Positions 27,186 to 36,624 are shown, counted from the first letter of the stretch. The stretch: DNA of 64,000 nt from Serratia proteamaculans (GCF_013337185.1 NZ_SWDE01000001.1:186001-250000); one strand, 5' to 3'. Notes: generated by a model from the sequence alone, not told the origin. A program made the numbers and translations.

Positions 27186-27200
27186 CGTCGTTTCCCCTCG

Positions 27201-27782
27201 TTATTTCGCCAGCGCCCAGGCCAGAGTCTGCTCAAGCAAACGCGCGCCATGGGTGGTCAGGATCGATTCCGGATGGAACTGGAAACCGCATACGCGATGC
27301 TGGTCATTACGGACTGCCATCACCATTTCGCCAAACTGGGCGTTAACGGTGAGCTCGGCCGGGATATTGCTGCCAACCAGTGAGTGGTAGCGTGCCACCG
27401 GCAGGGGATTCACCATACCGGCAAACATGCCTTCACCATCGTGGCTGATTGCCGAGGCCTTGCCGTGCAAAATCTCACCGGCCTGGCCGACGTGGCCACC
27501 GTAGGCTTCGACAATCGCCTGATGCCCCAGACAGATGCCGATAATCGGCAACTGGCCGCGCAGGCGCTGCAACAGCTCCGGCATGCAGCCGGCCTCGGAC
27601 GGGGTGCCCGGACCCGGTGACAGCATCAGCACCGGCTGTTCCAACTGCTGCAGGCGTTCGATAATCACGTCGGCAGAAATCTGGTTACGGTAAATCACGA
27701 CCTGATGACCGCTGGCGCGCAGCTGATCGACCAGGTTGTAGGTAAAGGAATCGACGTTATCGAGCAGCAAGATATCGGCCAT
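27201..27782 (-). CDS. trpG: Anthranilate synthase glutamine amidotransferase subunit
   Basis: This 193-residue class-I amidotransferase supplies ammonia to TrpE. The nucleophile elbow GICLGHQAI and the His-Glu pair of HPESILT complete the triad. The start overlaps the trpE stop by one base (TGATG), coupling the two subunits. It is separate from trpD. Confidence 0.97.
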   Translation of the reverse strand: MADILLLDNVDSFTYNLVDQLRASGHQVVIYRNQISADVIIERLQQLEQPVLMLSPGPGTPSEAGCMPELLQRLRGQLPIIGICLGHQAIVEAYGGHVGQAGEILHGKASAISHDGEGMFAGMVNPLPVARYHSLVGSNIPAELTVNAQFGEMVMAVRNDQHRVCGFQFHPESILTTHGARLLEQTLAWALAK

Positions 27783-29344
27783 CAGAACACCTCCTTGGCA
27801 TGGTGCGCGCTGGCAATGGCACGCAGCACGGCACGTGCCTTATTACGGGTTTCATCGGCTTCCGCCTGAGGAACAGAATCCAGCACCACGCCGGCGCCGG
27901 CTTGCACGGTAGCAATGCCGTCTTCAACATACGCGGAGCGGATGACAATACAGGTATCCAAATCGCCGGTGGCGGTGAAATAACCGACCGCACCGCCGTA
28001 GCTGCCGCGACGGGTGCCTTCAGAGGCGGCGATTAACTGCATGGCGCGCACTTTGGGGGCGCCGCTCAGGGTGCCCATATTCATACAGGCCTGATAGGCG
28101 TGCAGCACGTCGAGGTCGGCGCGCAGGGTGCCGATGACCCGGGACACCAGGTGCATCACGAAAGAGTAGCGGTCCACTTTGGTCAAATCGGCCACGTAGC
28201 GGCTGCCGGCCTGACAGATACGTGCCAGATCGTTACGCGCCAGATCGACCAGCATCAGATGCTCGGCCAGTTCTTTATGGTCGGTCCGCATTTCCAGTTC
28301 GATACGGCTGTCGAGATCCAGATCCAGTGACCCGTCGGCACGACGGCCGCGAGGACGGGTACCGGCAATCGGGTAGATCTCGATCTGGCGGTTGCCGGCG
28401 TCGTATTTCAGCGCGCTTTCCGGCGAAGCACCGAACAGGGTGAATTCGTCATCCTGCATATAGAACATGTATGGGCTTGGGTTGTTGTCTTTCAGCGTCT
28501 GGTAAGCGGCCAACGGGGCCGGGCACGGCAGTGAGAAACGGCGTGACGGCACCACCTGGAAGATTTCGCCCTGACGGATGGCCTGTTGCAATTCGCTGAC
28601 CACCGCACCGTATTCTTCATCGGTCTGGTTACAGCTCAGTTGCATGTCTTCCAGCTTCTGGTGCGGGATAGGCTGTGGTGTCTGTTTCAATTGCACCTGC
28701 AGCTGTTGCAGGCGCTGTTGCAGGCGCTGTTCTTCCGCCGTATCGGCCGTGAAAACGCTGGCCTGCAGCCGGGCAACGCCGCGCTGATGATCCAACACCA
28801 GCAAGGTTTCCGCCAGATAGAAGCAGAAGTCCGGGCAGCGCTGATCCTGGCGCAGTGCCGGCAGGTCTTCGAACCCGGCGACCAGATCGTAGGCAAACAG
28901 CCCACCGAGCATCACTGCCTCACGTTCGTCCGCCGGGGAGTCAACCAGCGTCAGCAGGGTGCGCAGTGCATCAAACACTGACAGCGAACGCAGGCGGGCA
29001 TCTTCATCCTGAATCGCATCAATCACCGGGAAGATCAGTTCACGTCCATTAGGACGAACCTGGATCTGGACTTCTGCCGGCAGGGCCTCATCCAGCAGCG
29101 GCAGCATCGCCGCGCCATTGGCGGTCAGCGCCTGTAGCGTCACGGTGCGGCCCAGTGCGGTGATGCGCAGAGCGCTGTCGATCACCAACAGGCTTTGCAG
29201 GTTTTGCTTGCTGTTGATCTCAGCCGATTCCAGCAGCAGGGTGGCCGGGCGGGCGCCGCACAGCTGGTGGAAAATAGTGGTCGGATCGCCCCGGTAACTG
29301 GCCTCCGCCTTCAGTAATTTGAGTTGTGGTTTGATGTTCATCAT
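27782..29344 (-). CDS. trpE: Anthranilate synthase component I
   Basis: This 520-residue enzyme converts chorismate to anthranilate. The LLESAE motif near the N-terminus is the tryptophan-feedback site and appears intact; the C-terminal chorismate-binding region has the [12 protein letters not shown] and GGAVGY motifs. It is the first structural gene after the attenuator. Two adjacent ATG codons (29344 and 29341) are possible starts. Confidence 0.98.
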   Translation of the reverse strand: MMNIKPQLKLLKAEASYRGDPTTIFHQLCGARPATLLLESAEINSKQNLQSLLVIDSALRITALGRTVTLQALTANGAAMLPLLDEALPAEVQIQVRPNGRELIFPVIDAIQDEDARLRSLSVFDALRTLLTLVDSPADEREAVMLGGLFAYDLVAGFEDLPALRQDQRCPDFCFYLAETLLVLDHQRGVARLQASVFTADTAEEQRLQQRLQQLQVQLKQTPQPIPHQKLEDMQLSCNQTDEEYGAVVSELQQAIRQGEIFQVVPSRRFSLPCPAPLAAYQTLKDNNPSPYMFYMQDDEFTLFGASPESALKYDAGNRQIEIYPIAGTRPRGRRADGSLDLDLDSRIELEMRTDHKELAEHLMLVDLARNDLARICQAGSRYVADLTKVDRYSFVMHLVSRVIGTLRADLDVLHAYQACMNMGTLSGAPKVRAMQLIAASEGTRRGSYGGAVGYFTATGDLDTCIVIRSAYVEDGIATVQAGAGVVLDSVPQAEADETRNKARAVLRAIASAHHAKEVF

Positions 29345-29371
29345 TGGTGGTTCCAGTTAAAATTTGTCCAT

Positions 29372-29397
29372 AAAAAAGCCCGCGTTACCAGCGGGCT
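29372..29397 (-). terminator. trp attenuator terminator
   Basis: Stem AGCCCGC / GCGGGCT (29377-29383, 29391-29397) is followed on the minus strand by a run of T. It lies between trpL and trpE, where the classical trp attenuator is found. Confidence 0.95.
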
Positions 29398-29434
29398 TAG
29401 GGAATCTGCAGTGTCAGATGACAGGTATGCGTGA

Positions 29435-29494
29435 TTACTCCGCCCGAGAAAGGGAGTGACGCCACCAGCGAAGAAGAGAAGTTTGCTTATTCAT
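29435..29494 (-). CDS. trpL: trp operon leader peptide
   Basis: This 19-codon reading frame encodes MNKQTSLLRWWRHSLSRAE with two adjacent tryptophan codons, the sensor of charged tRNA-Trp. It lies between the trp promoter and the attenuator. GAGAG precedes the start by about 6 bases. Ribosome stalling at the Trp pair is expected to favour the antiterminator and allow transcription into trpE. Confidence 0.95.
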   Translation of the reverse strand: MNKQTSLLRWWRHSLSRAE

Positions 29495-29543
29495 TTCTGT
29501 GCTCTCTTGTTTATCATCCAACCAGGGAACTGCCCTGAACTTG

Positions 29544-29578
29544 TGTACTAGTTAACTGGTTCGCAGGAATAAAGTCAA
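29544..29578 (-). promoter_or_regulatory. trp promoter with overlapping TrpR operator
   Basis: On the minus strand the -35 box TTGACT (29573-29578) and the -10 box TTAACT (29550-29555) are 17 bp apart. The TrpR operator core CAGTTAACTAG covers the -10, as in E. coli. The arrangement matches the E. coli promoter closely. Confidence 0.93.
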
Positions 29579-29716
29579 CCCTCTTTTCGCACAATGTTTT
29601 AGCACCAGGCGTGAATTGTTTTCATCAAGGGGAGGGGCGCGCGAGCCAGAATAGATTTCCGTCCGGCGGGCGATCGCGGGTATGATAGAAGGCCAAGCCA
29701 TTGCCGGATATTCCTT

Positions 29717-30604
29717 TTGACAGACAGCAGCCCCCAGCCCTCCGCCTTTACTCTCTACGACTTACACAGCCACACCACTGCCTCTGACGGCTATTTGACG
29801 CCGACACAGTTGGTGCAGCGAGCGGTTGAAATGCGGGTGGGCGTACTGGCGATTACCGATCATGACACCACCGCCGGCCTGGCCGCTGCGGCCGCCACCA
29901 TTGCTGAATTGTCGCTGCCGTTGCAACTGGTTAACGGGGTGGAGATCTCCACGCTGTGGGAAAATCACGAGATCCATATCGTGGGCCTCGGGATTGAGAC
30001 CGGGCACCCGGCGATGGTGCAACTGTTGGCCGAACAGACCGAACGCCGTAACCTGCGCGCTCAGGAAATAGGCGTGCGGCTGGCTAAAGCGCGTATCGAC
30101 GGTGCTTTTGAAGGTGCGCAAAAGCTGGCGGACGGTGGTGCAGTGACCCGTGGCCACTTTGCCCGTTATCTGGTGCAGATCGGCATGGCCGATAATATGG
30201 CTCAGGTGTTCAAGAAATACCTGGCCAAAGGCAAAACCGGCTACGTTCCGCCACAGTGGTGTACAATAGAACAAGCCATTGATGTGATTCATCAATCCGG
30301 TGGCCAGGCAGTGATCGCTCACCCGGGTCGTTACGATCTGACGGCCAAATGGCTGAAGCGGTTGCTGGCGCACTTTGCGGAACATGGCGGTGATGCCATG
30401 GAGGTTGCGCAGTGTCAGCAGGTGCCGCATGAGCGTTCGCAACTGGCAAAGTATGCGCAGGAATATCAATTACTGGCATCGCAGGGGTCTGATTTTCATC
30501 AACCCTGCTCGTGGATCGAACTGGGTCGCAAACTGTGGTTACCCGGCGGTGTTGAACCCGTGTGGCGTGACTGGCCGCAGCCACAATTGGCCAAGGTCGA
30601 TTGA
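29717..30604 (+). CDS. rnm: RNase AM (YciV/TrpH), PHP-domain 5'-3' exoribonuclease
   Basis: This 295-residue PHP-family metal hydrolase matches E. coli YciV, which matures the 5' ends of ribosomal RNAs and degrades short RNAs. Metal-binding motifs are [22 protein letters not shown] and SDFH. The start is a TTG at 29717; alignment with E. coli (MSDTNYAVIYDLHS) puts the N-terminus here and no ATG is suitable. It is divergent from the trp operon. Confidence 0.92.
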   Translation: MTDSSPQPSAFTLYDLHSHTTASDGYLTPTQLVQRAVEMRVGVLAITDHDTTAGLAAAAATIAELSLPLQLVNGVEISTLWENHEIHIVGLGIETGHPAMVQLLAEQTERRNLRAQEIGVRLAKARIDGAFEGAQKLADGGAVTRGHFARYLVQIGMADNMAQVFKKYLAKGKTGYVPPQWCTIEQAIDVIHQSGGQAVIAHPGRYDLTAKWLKRLLAHFAEHGGDAMEVAQCQQVPHERSQLAKYAQEYQLLASQGSDFHQPCSWIELGRKLWLPGGVEPVWRDWPQPQLAKVD

Positions 30605-30652
30605 TTTAACGTGGGCGACGCCGCCCGCGTGCATCATTTTTAGGAGCAAGTC

Positions 30653-31273
30653 ATGAGTCAGCTTTTTTATATTCATCCAGACAATCCACAACCGCGCCTG
30701 ATTAATCAGGCGGTGGATGTGCTGCGTAAGGGCGGGGTAATCGTTTATCCCACCGATTCCGGTTACGCGCTGGGTTGCAAGCTGGAAGAGAAGTCGGCAA
30801 TGGAACGTATCTGCCGCATCCGTCAATTGGACGGTAATCATAACTTTACGCTGATGTGTCGCGACCTGTCCGAGCTGTCGACTTACGCTTATGTCGACAA
30901 TACCGCGTTCCGACTGATCAAGAACAACACCCCCGGCAACTACACTTTCATTCTGAAAGCGACCAAAGAAGTGCCGCGTCGTTTGATGAACGACAAACGC
31001 AAAACCATAGGTTTGCGCGTGCCGTCAAACCCGATTGCGTTGGCGTTACTGGAAGTCTTAAACGAGCCGATGATGTCGACCACGTTGATGCTGCCGGGCA
31101 ATGATTTTGCCGAATCCGATCCGGAAGAGATCAGCGATCATCTGGGCAAGCAGGTGGATCTGGTGATCCACGGCGGATTCCTGGGCCAGCAGCCAACGAC
31201 GGTCATCGACCTGACCGAATCCGCGCCGGAAGTGGTGCGCGAGGGTGCAGGCGACCCAACACCTTTCCGCTGA
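30653..31273 (+). CDS. yciO: YciO, TsaC/YrdC-family protein
   Basis: This 206-residue protein has the YrdC/Sua5 fold (VIVYPTDSGYALGC, then KNNTPGNYTFILKAT) and matches E. coli YciO. TsaC makes threonylcarbamoyl-AMP for tRNA modification; YciO is a paralogue with weak or different activity that does not fully replace TsaC. GGAG lies 8 bases before the start. Gene order after rnm is as in E. coli. Confidence 0.95.
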   Translation: MSQLFYIHPDNPQPRLINQAVDVLRKGGVIVYPTDSGYALGCKLEEKSAMERICRIRQLDGNHNFTLMCRDLSELSTYAYVDNTAFRLIKNNTPGNYTFILKATKEVPRRLMNDKRKTIGLRVPSNPIALALLEVLNEPMMSTTLMLPGNDFAESDPEEISDHLGKQVDLVIHGGFLGQQPTTVIDLTESAPEVVREGAGDPTPFR

Positions 31274-31388
31274 TTCATTGCCGGAATTTTTGCTCATTAT
31301 TCTGAAAAGTGGCTGAGACGGCGTCATTTAGGGTTAAAGCCGCTATTCTACAATATCAAAAATTGATAATCAGGCAGGATGCACAGCG

Positions 31389-31748
31389 ATGATTAAGCGC
31401 GTTTCTCTTTTAGCGGCCATATTGTTTTCCTCTGCGGCCAGTGCAGGTTTTTATTCTGGCAGCGCCTTGCTGTCTGAGACCAGCGGCTATGTGAAAAATA
31501 AAGACGGGGCAGCCACCGTTGCCGAAGCGCTCGATGGCGGGTTGTTTATGGGCTATGTGGCAGGGGTATTCGATACCTTTACGATGCAAGGCAACCGCAA
31601 TATTTGCCCGGATGCCGGTATGAGCGTAGGCATGGCATCGGATGCGGTCATGCAGTATTTAAATGAACACCCGGAACAACTGCACTATTCAGCACCTTCG
31701 GTGATTATGCTGGCGTTAACCTCCGCTTACCCTTGCGAACGTCATTAA
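31389..31748 (+). CDS. Rap1a/Tai-like periplasmic immunity-type protein, orphan
   Basis: This 119-residue protein has a Sec signal peptide (MIKRVSLLAAILFSSAASA, cleaved before GFYSG) and a body resembling the Rap1a/Tai immunity domain: GLFMGYVAGVFD, then NICPDAGMSVG, AVMQYLNEHPEQLHYSAP and a C-terminal AYPC. Cys73 and Cys116 can form the conserved disulfide; the first cysteine pair found in many members is absent. Rap proteins protect Serratia against type VI amidase effectors. No effector or secretion gene is nearby, so this may be an orphan immunity gene or a domesticated relative. Confidence 0.65.
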   Translation: MIKRVSLLAAILFSSAASAGFYSGSALLSETSGYVKNKDGAATVAEALDGGLFMGYVAGVFDTFTMQGNRNICPDAGMSVGMASDAVMQYLNEHPEQLHYSAPSVIMLALTSAYPCERH

Positions 31749-31826
31749 AATTGTTCGTTTAGTGCGTATTATTTCATTAGGTGCGAAGCCTGTTTGCTAG
31801 CACCATTTCACATAGATGAGATCGAT

Positions 31827-31908
31827 AAACGCTGTCATTTTACCCCTAGCGCACAAGCCCCTGATTGATTTAGGGGCAGGACGTTTAGGAGACAAAATGA
31901 CAGCGTTT
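31827..31908 (+). promoter_or_regulatory. Structured leader enclosing the start codon of the Hod-like gene
   Basis: A perfect 15-bp inverted repeat (AAACGCTGTCATTTT at 31827-31841, its complement at 31894-31908) includes the start codon at 31897. Inside, AGGGG near 31872-31877 can pair either with GCCCCT (31857-31862) or with CCCCTA (31843-31848), giving two exclusive hairpins. The ribosome site TAGGAG (31886-31891) is in the loop region. A fold that hides or exposes the start codon is inferred. Confidence 0.6.
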
Positions 31909-32694
31909 CGCCATGGCACTCTTTCCCTCGATTATCACGATTCCGGTTCAGGTCCACTGACGCTGGTTTTGCTGCCCGGCTGGTGTGAGCCAAAAACTGT
32001 TTTTGATCCTTTTATCACCCTGGCGGAACAACAGTACCGGGTGATCAGTCTTGACTGGCGTGGGCACGGCCTGTCAGGCCGCGATGCCACGTTGTCGTTG
32101 GACGCCGAAGATCTGCTGGCGGATCTCCGTCAACTGTTACTTGAGCTGCGGGTGGAGCGATTTGTCACCTTGTCGGTGGCTCACGCCAGCTGGATTGCTG
32201 TAGCACTGGCCGAAGGCTTGCCACAGCAGGCGCAAGGCATGGTGTTTCTCGATTGGATAATGACACCGCCCGAGCCGGCATTTTTCGCGTCGGTGCAACA
32301 AATGCAATGGCCAGAAAAGTGGCTGGCGGCGCGTGATGCCTTGTTTGACTTCTGGCAGGGTGGCACTGAGCAACCGCAGGTAAAGCATCATTTGACCGTT
32401 GAAATGGCCCAGGAGGACTTTCGCGTCTGGCAGGCGGCTGGTGTTGCGATTGAACAAGCCTATCGGCAATATTCCTCGCCGCTTAACCGGTTGAGCGAAT
32501 TAAGCTCCCCTCCAGCTTGTCGGCATATTTACTCACTGGATCGTGAAGAAGATTACCTGCGTCAACAACAGGTATTTGCCGCTAACCATCCTTTCTTCTC
32601 GGTGGCGCGGCTGGAGCATGCTCGTACCCATCTTGGTATTCTCGAGCAGCCGGAGGTGGTGTATCGCGAGGTCGTCAATTTCCTCGATAATTAA
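31897..32694 (+). CDS. Alpha/beta-hydrolase-fold protein resembling quinolone 2,4-dioxygenase (Hod/AqdC family)
   Basis: This 265-residue protein resembles 1H-3-hydroxy-4-oxoquinaldine 2,4-dioxygenase from memory of that sequence: LPGWC near the N-terminus, DWRGHGLS, DWIM, a LFDFW segment, RHIYS and a His near the C-terminus. The catalytic dyad maps to Asp119 and His245, and Trp29, His96 and Trp153 match further active-site residues. The serine of the elbow (HOD Ser101) is Ala95 (SVAHASW), which argues against an ordinary esterase. Hod/AqdC enzymes cleave 3-hydroxy-4-quinolones, including the Pseudomonas quinolone signal, without cofactor. The start at 31897 has GGAG upstream; a longer in-frame start at 31816 exists. 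Confidence 0.72.
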   Translation: MTAFRHGTLSLDYHDSGSGPLTLVLLPGWCEPKTVFDPFITLAEQQYRVISLDWRGHGLSGRDATLSLDAEDLLADLRQLLLELRVERFVTLSVAHASWIAVALAEGLPQQAQGMVFLDWIMTPPEPAFFASVQQMQWPEKWLAARDALFDFWQGGTEQPQVKHHLTVEMAQEDFRVWQAAGVAIEQAYRQYSSPLNRLSELSSPPACRHIYSLDREEDYLRQQQVFAANHPFFSVARLEHARTHLGILEQPEVVYREVVNFLDN

Positions 32695-32803
32695 TCGGTC
32701 GCGATTATTAATCTAAACGGTTCCGTGCCTGTTTTACCTGCGCGTGCTGATATTTCGATAATCGACCCGCAATAAAGTGGGTTTCAACCCCATTGAAAGC
32801 CTG

Positions 32804-32809
32804 TATAAT
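32804..32809 (+). promoter_or_regulatory. Probable -10 box of the rluB promoter
   Basis: TATAAT lies 102 bases upstream of the rluB start. No good -35 hexamer is seen 17 bp before it. The GC-rich leader between this box and rluB can form a stem around 32842-32867 (GCCGTGGCG with CGCCGCGGC). Confidence 0.5.
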
Positions 32810-32910
32810 GCGCGGTTCGATCTATGTAAACGTATTGTTACTGCCGTGGCGCTCGACGCCGCGGCGGTCATCCCCCCGACGCCTGTGAAGGCGACACTAG
32901 AGGTTGCTCA

Positions 32911-33807
32911 ATGAGCGAGAAGTTACAGAAAGTTTTAGCGCGCGCCGGCCATGGCTCGCGTCGTGAAATCGAAACCATTATTGAAGCCGGCCGCGTCAGC
33001 GTCGACGGTAAAGTCGCCAAACTGGGTGATCGCGTTGAAGTGACCGCTTCAATGAAAATCCGTTTGGATGGCCACGTTGTTTCGATTAAAGAATCCGAGG
33101 AAGAAGTTTGCCGTGTACTGGCGTATTACAAGCCGGAAGGTGAGCTCTGCACCCGTAGCGATCCTGAAGGCCGTCCGACGGTGTTTGACCGCCTGCCTAA
33201 GCTGCGTGGCTCACGCTGGGTGGCAGTAGGGCGCCTGGACGTCAATACCTCAGGCTTGCTGCTGTTCACCACCGACGGTGAATTGGCGAATCGCCTGATG
33301 CACCCAAGCCGTGAAGTTGAGCGTGAATATGCGGTGCGTGTATTTGGTCAGATTGAGGACGAAAAAATCAAGCAACTGAGCAAAGGCGTTCAGCTGGAAG
33401 ACGGCCCGGCCGCTTTCCGCACCATCAGCTTCCAGGGTGGCGAAGGCATCAACCAGTGGTACAACGTGACCCTGACCGAAGGGCGTAACCGCGAAGTTCG
33501 TCGTCTTTGGGAAGCGGTTGGCGTTCAGGTTAGTCGCCTGATCCGCGTACGCTACGGCGATATCGATCTGCCAAAAGGTCTGCCGCGTGGTGGCTGGACT
33601 GAACTGGATTTGCCGGCGATTAACTATCTGCGTGAACTGGTTGAATTGAAGCCGGAAACCGTTAGCAAGATGCCGATTGAACGCGAACGTCGCCGCGTGA
33701 AAGCCAATCAGATCCGCCGTGCCGTCAAGCGCCATACCCAGGTTGCCGGCAGCGGTCGCCGCAGCACTACAGGCAGCAAACCTGGCAAACCAAGCAAGCG
33801 CAGTTAA
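32911..33807 (+). CDS. rluB: 23S rRNA pseudouridine(2605) synthase RluB
   Basis: This 298-residue enzyme modifies uridine 2605 of 23S rRNA. An S4 RNA-binding domain (about 1-60) precedes the RsuA-type catalytic domain with Asp110 in [13 protein letters not shown]. The C-terminal tail is basic and rich in Arg, Lys and Ser. AGAGG is upstream of the start. It is convergent with btuR, as in E. coli. Confidence 0.96.
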   Translation: MSEKLQKVLARAGHGSRREIETIIEAGRVSVDGKVAKLGDRVEVTASMKIRLDGHVVSIKESEEEVCRVLAYYKPEGELCTRSDPEGRPTVFDRLPKLRGSRWVAVGRLDVNTSGLLLFTTDGELANRLMHPSREVEREYAVRVFGQIEDEKIKQLSKGVQLEDGPAAFRTISFQGGEGINQWYNVTLTEGRNREVRRLWEAVGVQVSRLIRVRYGDIDLPKGLPRGGWTELDLPAINYLRELVELKPETVSKMPIERERRRVKANQIRRAVKRHTQVAGSGRRSTTGSKPGKPSKRS

Positions 33808-33812
33808 TCATC

Positions 33813-33845
33813 ACGCCGCAACCCTCTTCGGGCTGCGGCGTTTTC
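33813..33845. terminator. Bidirectional terminator between rluB and btuR
   Basis: A 12-bp stem with one mismatch (33813-33824 and 33830-33841, core CGCCGCA) with loop TCTTC is followed by TTTTC. Confidence 0.88.
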
Positions 33846-33851
33846 TATCTG

Positions 33852-34442
33852 TTACCAGTCAATTCCCTGTTGTGCCTTGATACCTGCGTCAAACGCGTGT
33901 TTCACCGGCCGCATTTCCGTGACCGTGTCCGCCAGTTCCAACAGATCCCGATGGCATCCTCGCCCGGTGATAATCACCGTTTGGTGCGCGGGACGTTGTT
34001 GTAACGCCTCCAGCAGCTCATCCAGCTCAAGATAGCCGTAGCTGACCATATAGGTCAGTTCGTCCAGCAGCACCAGATCCAGGCTGTTGTCGGCCAGCAT
34101 GCGCTTGCCGTGTTGCCATACGACCTGACAAGCCGCGGTATCGCTGGCTTTATCCTGGGTTTCCCAGGTAAAACCGGTAGCCATTACCTGAAATTCAACG
34201 CCATGTTGCTGCAACAGGTTTTTTTCCCCGTTTGGCCATTCACCCTTAATAAACTGAATGACGGCGGCTTTCATTCCGTGGCCGACAGCGCGGGTAACGG
34301 TGCCAAACGCTGCGGTGGTTTTGCCCTTGCCATTGCCGGTGAATATCAACAGTAAACCCCGTGCGTCCTGGGCGGCAGCGATACGGGCATCGACCTGTTC
34401 TTTCAGGCGTTGCTGACGTTGTTGGTGGCGATCTTCAGCCAT
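33852..34442 (-). CDS. btuR: Cob(I)yrinic acid a,c-diamide adenosyltransferase
   Basis: This 196-residue CobA/CobO-type enzyme transfers the adenosyl group of ATP to cobalt(I) corrinoids, giving adenosylcobalamin precursors. The P-loop GNGKGKTTAAFG is near residue 36. It lies 13 bases after yciK, forming the conserved yciK-btuR pair. Confidence 0.96.
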   Translation of the reverse strand: MAEDRHQQRQQRLKEQVDARIAAAQDARGLLLIFTGNGKGKTTAAFGTVTRAVGHGMKAAVIQFIKGEWPNGEKNLLQQHGVEFQVMATGFTWETQDKASDTAACQVVWQHGKRMLADNSLDLVLLDELTYMVSYGYLELDELLEALQQRPAHQTVIITGRGCHRDLLELADTVTEMRPVKHAFDAGIKAQQGIDW

Positions 34443-34455
34443 GATAAAGCCCCTT

Positions 34456-35217
34456 TTATTCGGCGGCGCCGGGTTTACGGTTTGGCTGGGCGTCGAAGCT
34501 CATGCCGGTTTTACGTCGGCTGTCATCGCCCATCAGATAGAGGTAAAGCGGCATAATATCGGTCGGGGTTTTCAGCTTGCTTTTGTCTTCATGCGGGAAT
34601 GCAGTTGCGCGCATTTGAGTGCGAGTTCCACCAGGATTGATGCAATTTACCCGAAGATTACGACTTTTGTATTCATCGGCCAATACCTGCATCATGCCCT
34701 CAGTAGCGAACTTGGACACCGCATAGGCCCCCCAGTTAGCGCGCCCGCTACGGCCGACGCTGGAGCTGGTAAATACCAGCGAGCCGGCATTGGATTTCAA
34801 TAGCAGTGGCAACAGTGCCTGGGTGAGCATAAAGGTCGCGTTGACGTTCACCTGCATCACCTCATTCCACATCTCCATCGACAGCTCGGCCATCGGCGCG
34901 ATATCGCCCAGCAGTCCGGCATTATGCAGCACACCGTCGAGGCGCGGGATATGAGTAGCCAATTCATCGGCCACCTGTTGGCATTGTTCCTGAGTGGTAT
35001 GCAGCAGATCCAGCGTGATGATGTAGGTTGGCGCACTGCTGAGCTTGGCGATTTCGGCTTGCACCGCCTGCAGTTTGCTTTCGGTTCGGCCTAACAGCAC
35101 CAGTTGCGCGCCGAATTTTGCGTAAGTGAGCGCCGCTTCGCGACCGATGCCATCACCGGCGCCGGTGACCAAAATAATACGTTTTTCCAGCAAATCTTGT
35201 TTAGGTTGGTAATGCAC
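34456..35217 (-). CDS. yciK: YciK, SDR-family oxidoreductase
   Basis: This 253-residue short-chain dehydrogenase has the NAD(P) motif TGAGDGIGR, the NAG motif in LHNAGLLG and the active Ser-Tyr-Lys set (SSSVGR, YAVSKFA). The start is a GTG at 35217: E. coli YciK begins MHYQPKQD, which aligns at this codon, and GAGGA lies just upstream. The open frame extends 52 codons further but without homology. Its substrate is not established. Confidence 0.94.
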   Translation of the reverse strand: MHYQPKQDLLEKRIILVTGAGDGIGREAALTYAKFGAQLVLLGRTESKLQAVQAEIAKLSSAPTYIITLDLLHTTQEQCQQVADELATHIPRLDGVLHNAGLLGDIAPMAELSMEMWNEVMQVNVNATFMLTQALLPLLLKSNAGSLVFTSSSVGRSGRANWGAYAVSKFATEGMMQVLADEYKSRNLRVNCINPGGTRTQMRATAFPHEDKSKLKTPTDIMPLYLYLMGDDSRRKTGMSFDAQPNRKPGAAE

Positions 35218-35577
35218 AATAATTCCTCGCGCCTTGGTGGCTGGTCTCCCGCTTGCATCGGGGAGAGGGGTGGGTTGAGAGGCCATGACAGGAGCTAAGG
35301 CTCGACCGCATGCAGGGCCCCACAGCGAATTTGGCTCATCATCTTGATGAATAATCCGTGTTATATGCCTCAAATGGATCGTATTTTCAATGATTAGGCA
35401 GCAGAATCGGCATTCTTTTGTAACAAAAATGGAACAGCAGCGGCTTGGTTAAGCCCCTGGGCGCCCACATAGTAAAGAGGTATCACAAGGAATTTTTATT
35501 TAGCCGCGACAGCCACCGCGTCGGTTGGCTAGAATGAATGAGATCATACTAACAACCTGTTAATAAAGGCGGAATCT
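35218..35577. promoter_or_regulatory. Divergent yciK/sohB intergenic region
   Basis: This 360-bp interval separates two divergent genes and must hold both promoters. I see no gene, clear operator or strong hairpin in it. Confidence 0.4.
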
Positions 35578-36624
35578 GTGGAGTTTATATCTGTTTACGG
35601 CCTGTTTTTGGCCAAAGTCGCGACGGTAGTCATTGCCATCGCCGCGCTGGCGTTGCTGGCGGTCAGCCTGGGGCAACGTAAGAACCGCCAGAAAGGGGAA
35701 CTGCAGCTAACTGACCTCGGCGAACAGTATCGGGACATGCAGCGTGATATGCGCCTGGCGCGCATGGGCGATGCGGAACAAAAGGCCTGGAACAAGCAGT
35801 TTAAAAAGCAGACCAAGGCCGACGATAAACTGAAGAAACAACGCGCTAAAGCCGGTGCGGTTGAAGCCACCAAGCCTTGCCTGTACGTGCTGGATTTCAA
35901 AGGCAGCATGGATGCCCATGAGGTGACCTCACTGCGTGAGGAAATCTCGGCGGTACTGGCGGTGGCGACGCCGCAAGACGAAGTATTGCTGCGGTTGGAA
36001 AGTCCGGGTGGGGTGGTACACGGTTACGGCCTGGCGTCATCGCAACTGGCACGCTTACGCACCGGCGGTATTCGCCTGACGGTAGCGGTAGACAAAGTGG
36101 CGGCCAGCGGGGGTTATATGATGGCCTGCGTGGCGGATCGCATTGTTGCGGCTCCCTTTGCCATCATCGGCTCAATCGGCGTCGTGGCGCAAATCCCCAA
36201 CTTCCACCGCCTGCTGAAAAAGAACGATATTGATGTAGAGCTGCACACTGCCGGTGAGTTCAAACGCACGCTGACGCTGTTTGGTGAAAATACCGAGCAG
36301 GGCCGTGAGAAATTCCGTGAAGATCTGAACGACACCCATGAGCTGTTTAAACAGTTTGTGCATCAGCAACGTCCATCGCTGGATATCGACAGCGTGGCGA
36401 CCGGCGAACATTGGTTTGGCATCCAGGCCAAGGAGAAAGGCCTGATTGACGCCATTGGCACCAGTGACGATTTGCTGATCGCTGAAATGGAGAACCACGA
36501 GGTGGTTGGGGTGCGCTATGCGCGTCGCAAACGCATGATGGACCGTTTTACCGGCAGTGCGGCAGAAAGTGTCGATCGTCTGTTGTTACGCTGGTGGCAG
36601 CGTGGTGAAAAGCCACTGCTTTAA
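35578..36624 (+). CDS. sohB: SohB, inner-membrane S49-family protease
   Basis: This 348-residue protease of the SppA/SohB family is anchored by an N-terminal membrane helix (about 8-28). A charged linker (about 35-95) precedes the catalytic domain with DFKGSMDAHEV, LESPGGVVHGYG and the Ser-bearing VAASGGYMMACVADRI. The start is GTG at 35578, where the protein aligns with E. coli SohB (MELLSEYGLFLAK). A terminator follows. Confidence 0.95.
   Translation: MEFISVYGLFLAKVATVVIAIAALALLAVSLGQRKNRQKGELQLTDLGEQYRDMQRDMRLARMGDAEQKAWNKQFKKQTKADDKLKKQRAKAGAVEATKPCLYVLDFKGSMDAHEVTSLREEISAVLAVATPQDEVLLRLESPGGVVHGYGLASSQLARLRTGGIRLTVAVDKVAASGGYMMACVADRIVAAPFAIIGSIGVVAQIPNFHRLLKKNDIDVELHTAGEFKRTLTLFGENTEQGREKFREDLNDTHELFKQFVHQQRPSLDIDSVATGEHWFGIQAKEKGLIDAIGTSDDLLIAEMENHEVVGVRYARRKRMMDRFTGSAAESVDRLLLRWWQRGEKPLL

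Noticed and set aside
35218-35373. 52-codon extension of yciK
   Set aside because: E. coli YciK starts at the codon matching the GTG at 35217, and a ribosome site lies there.
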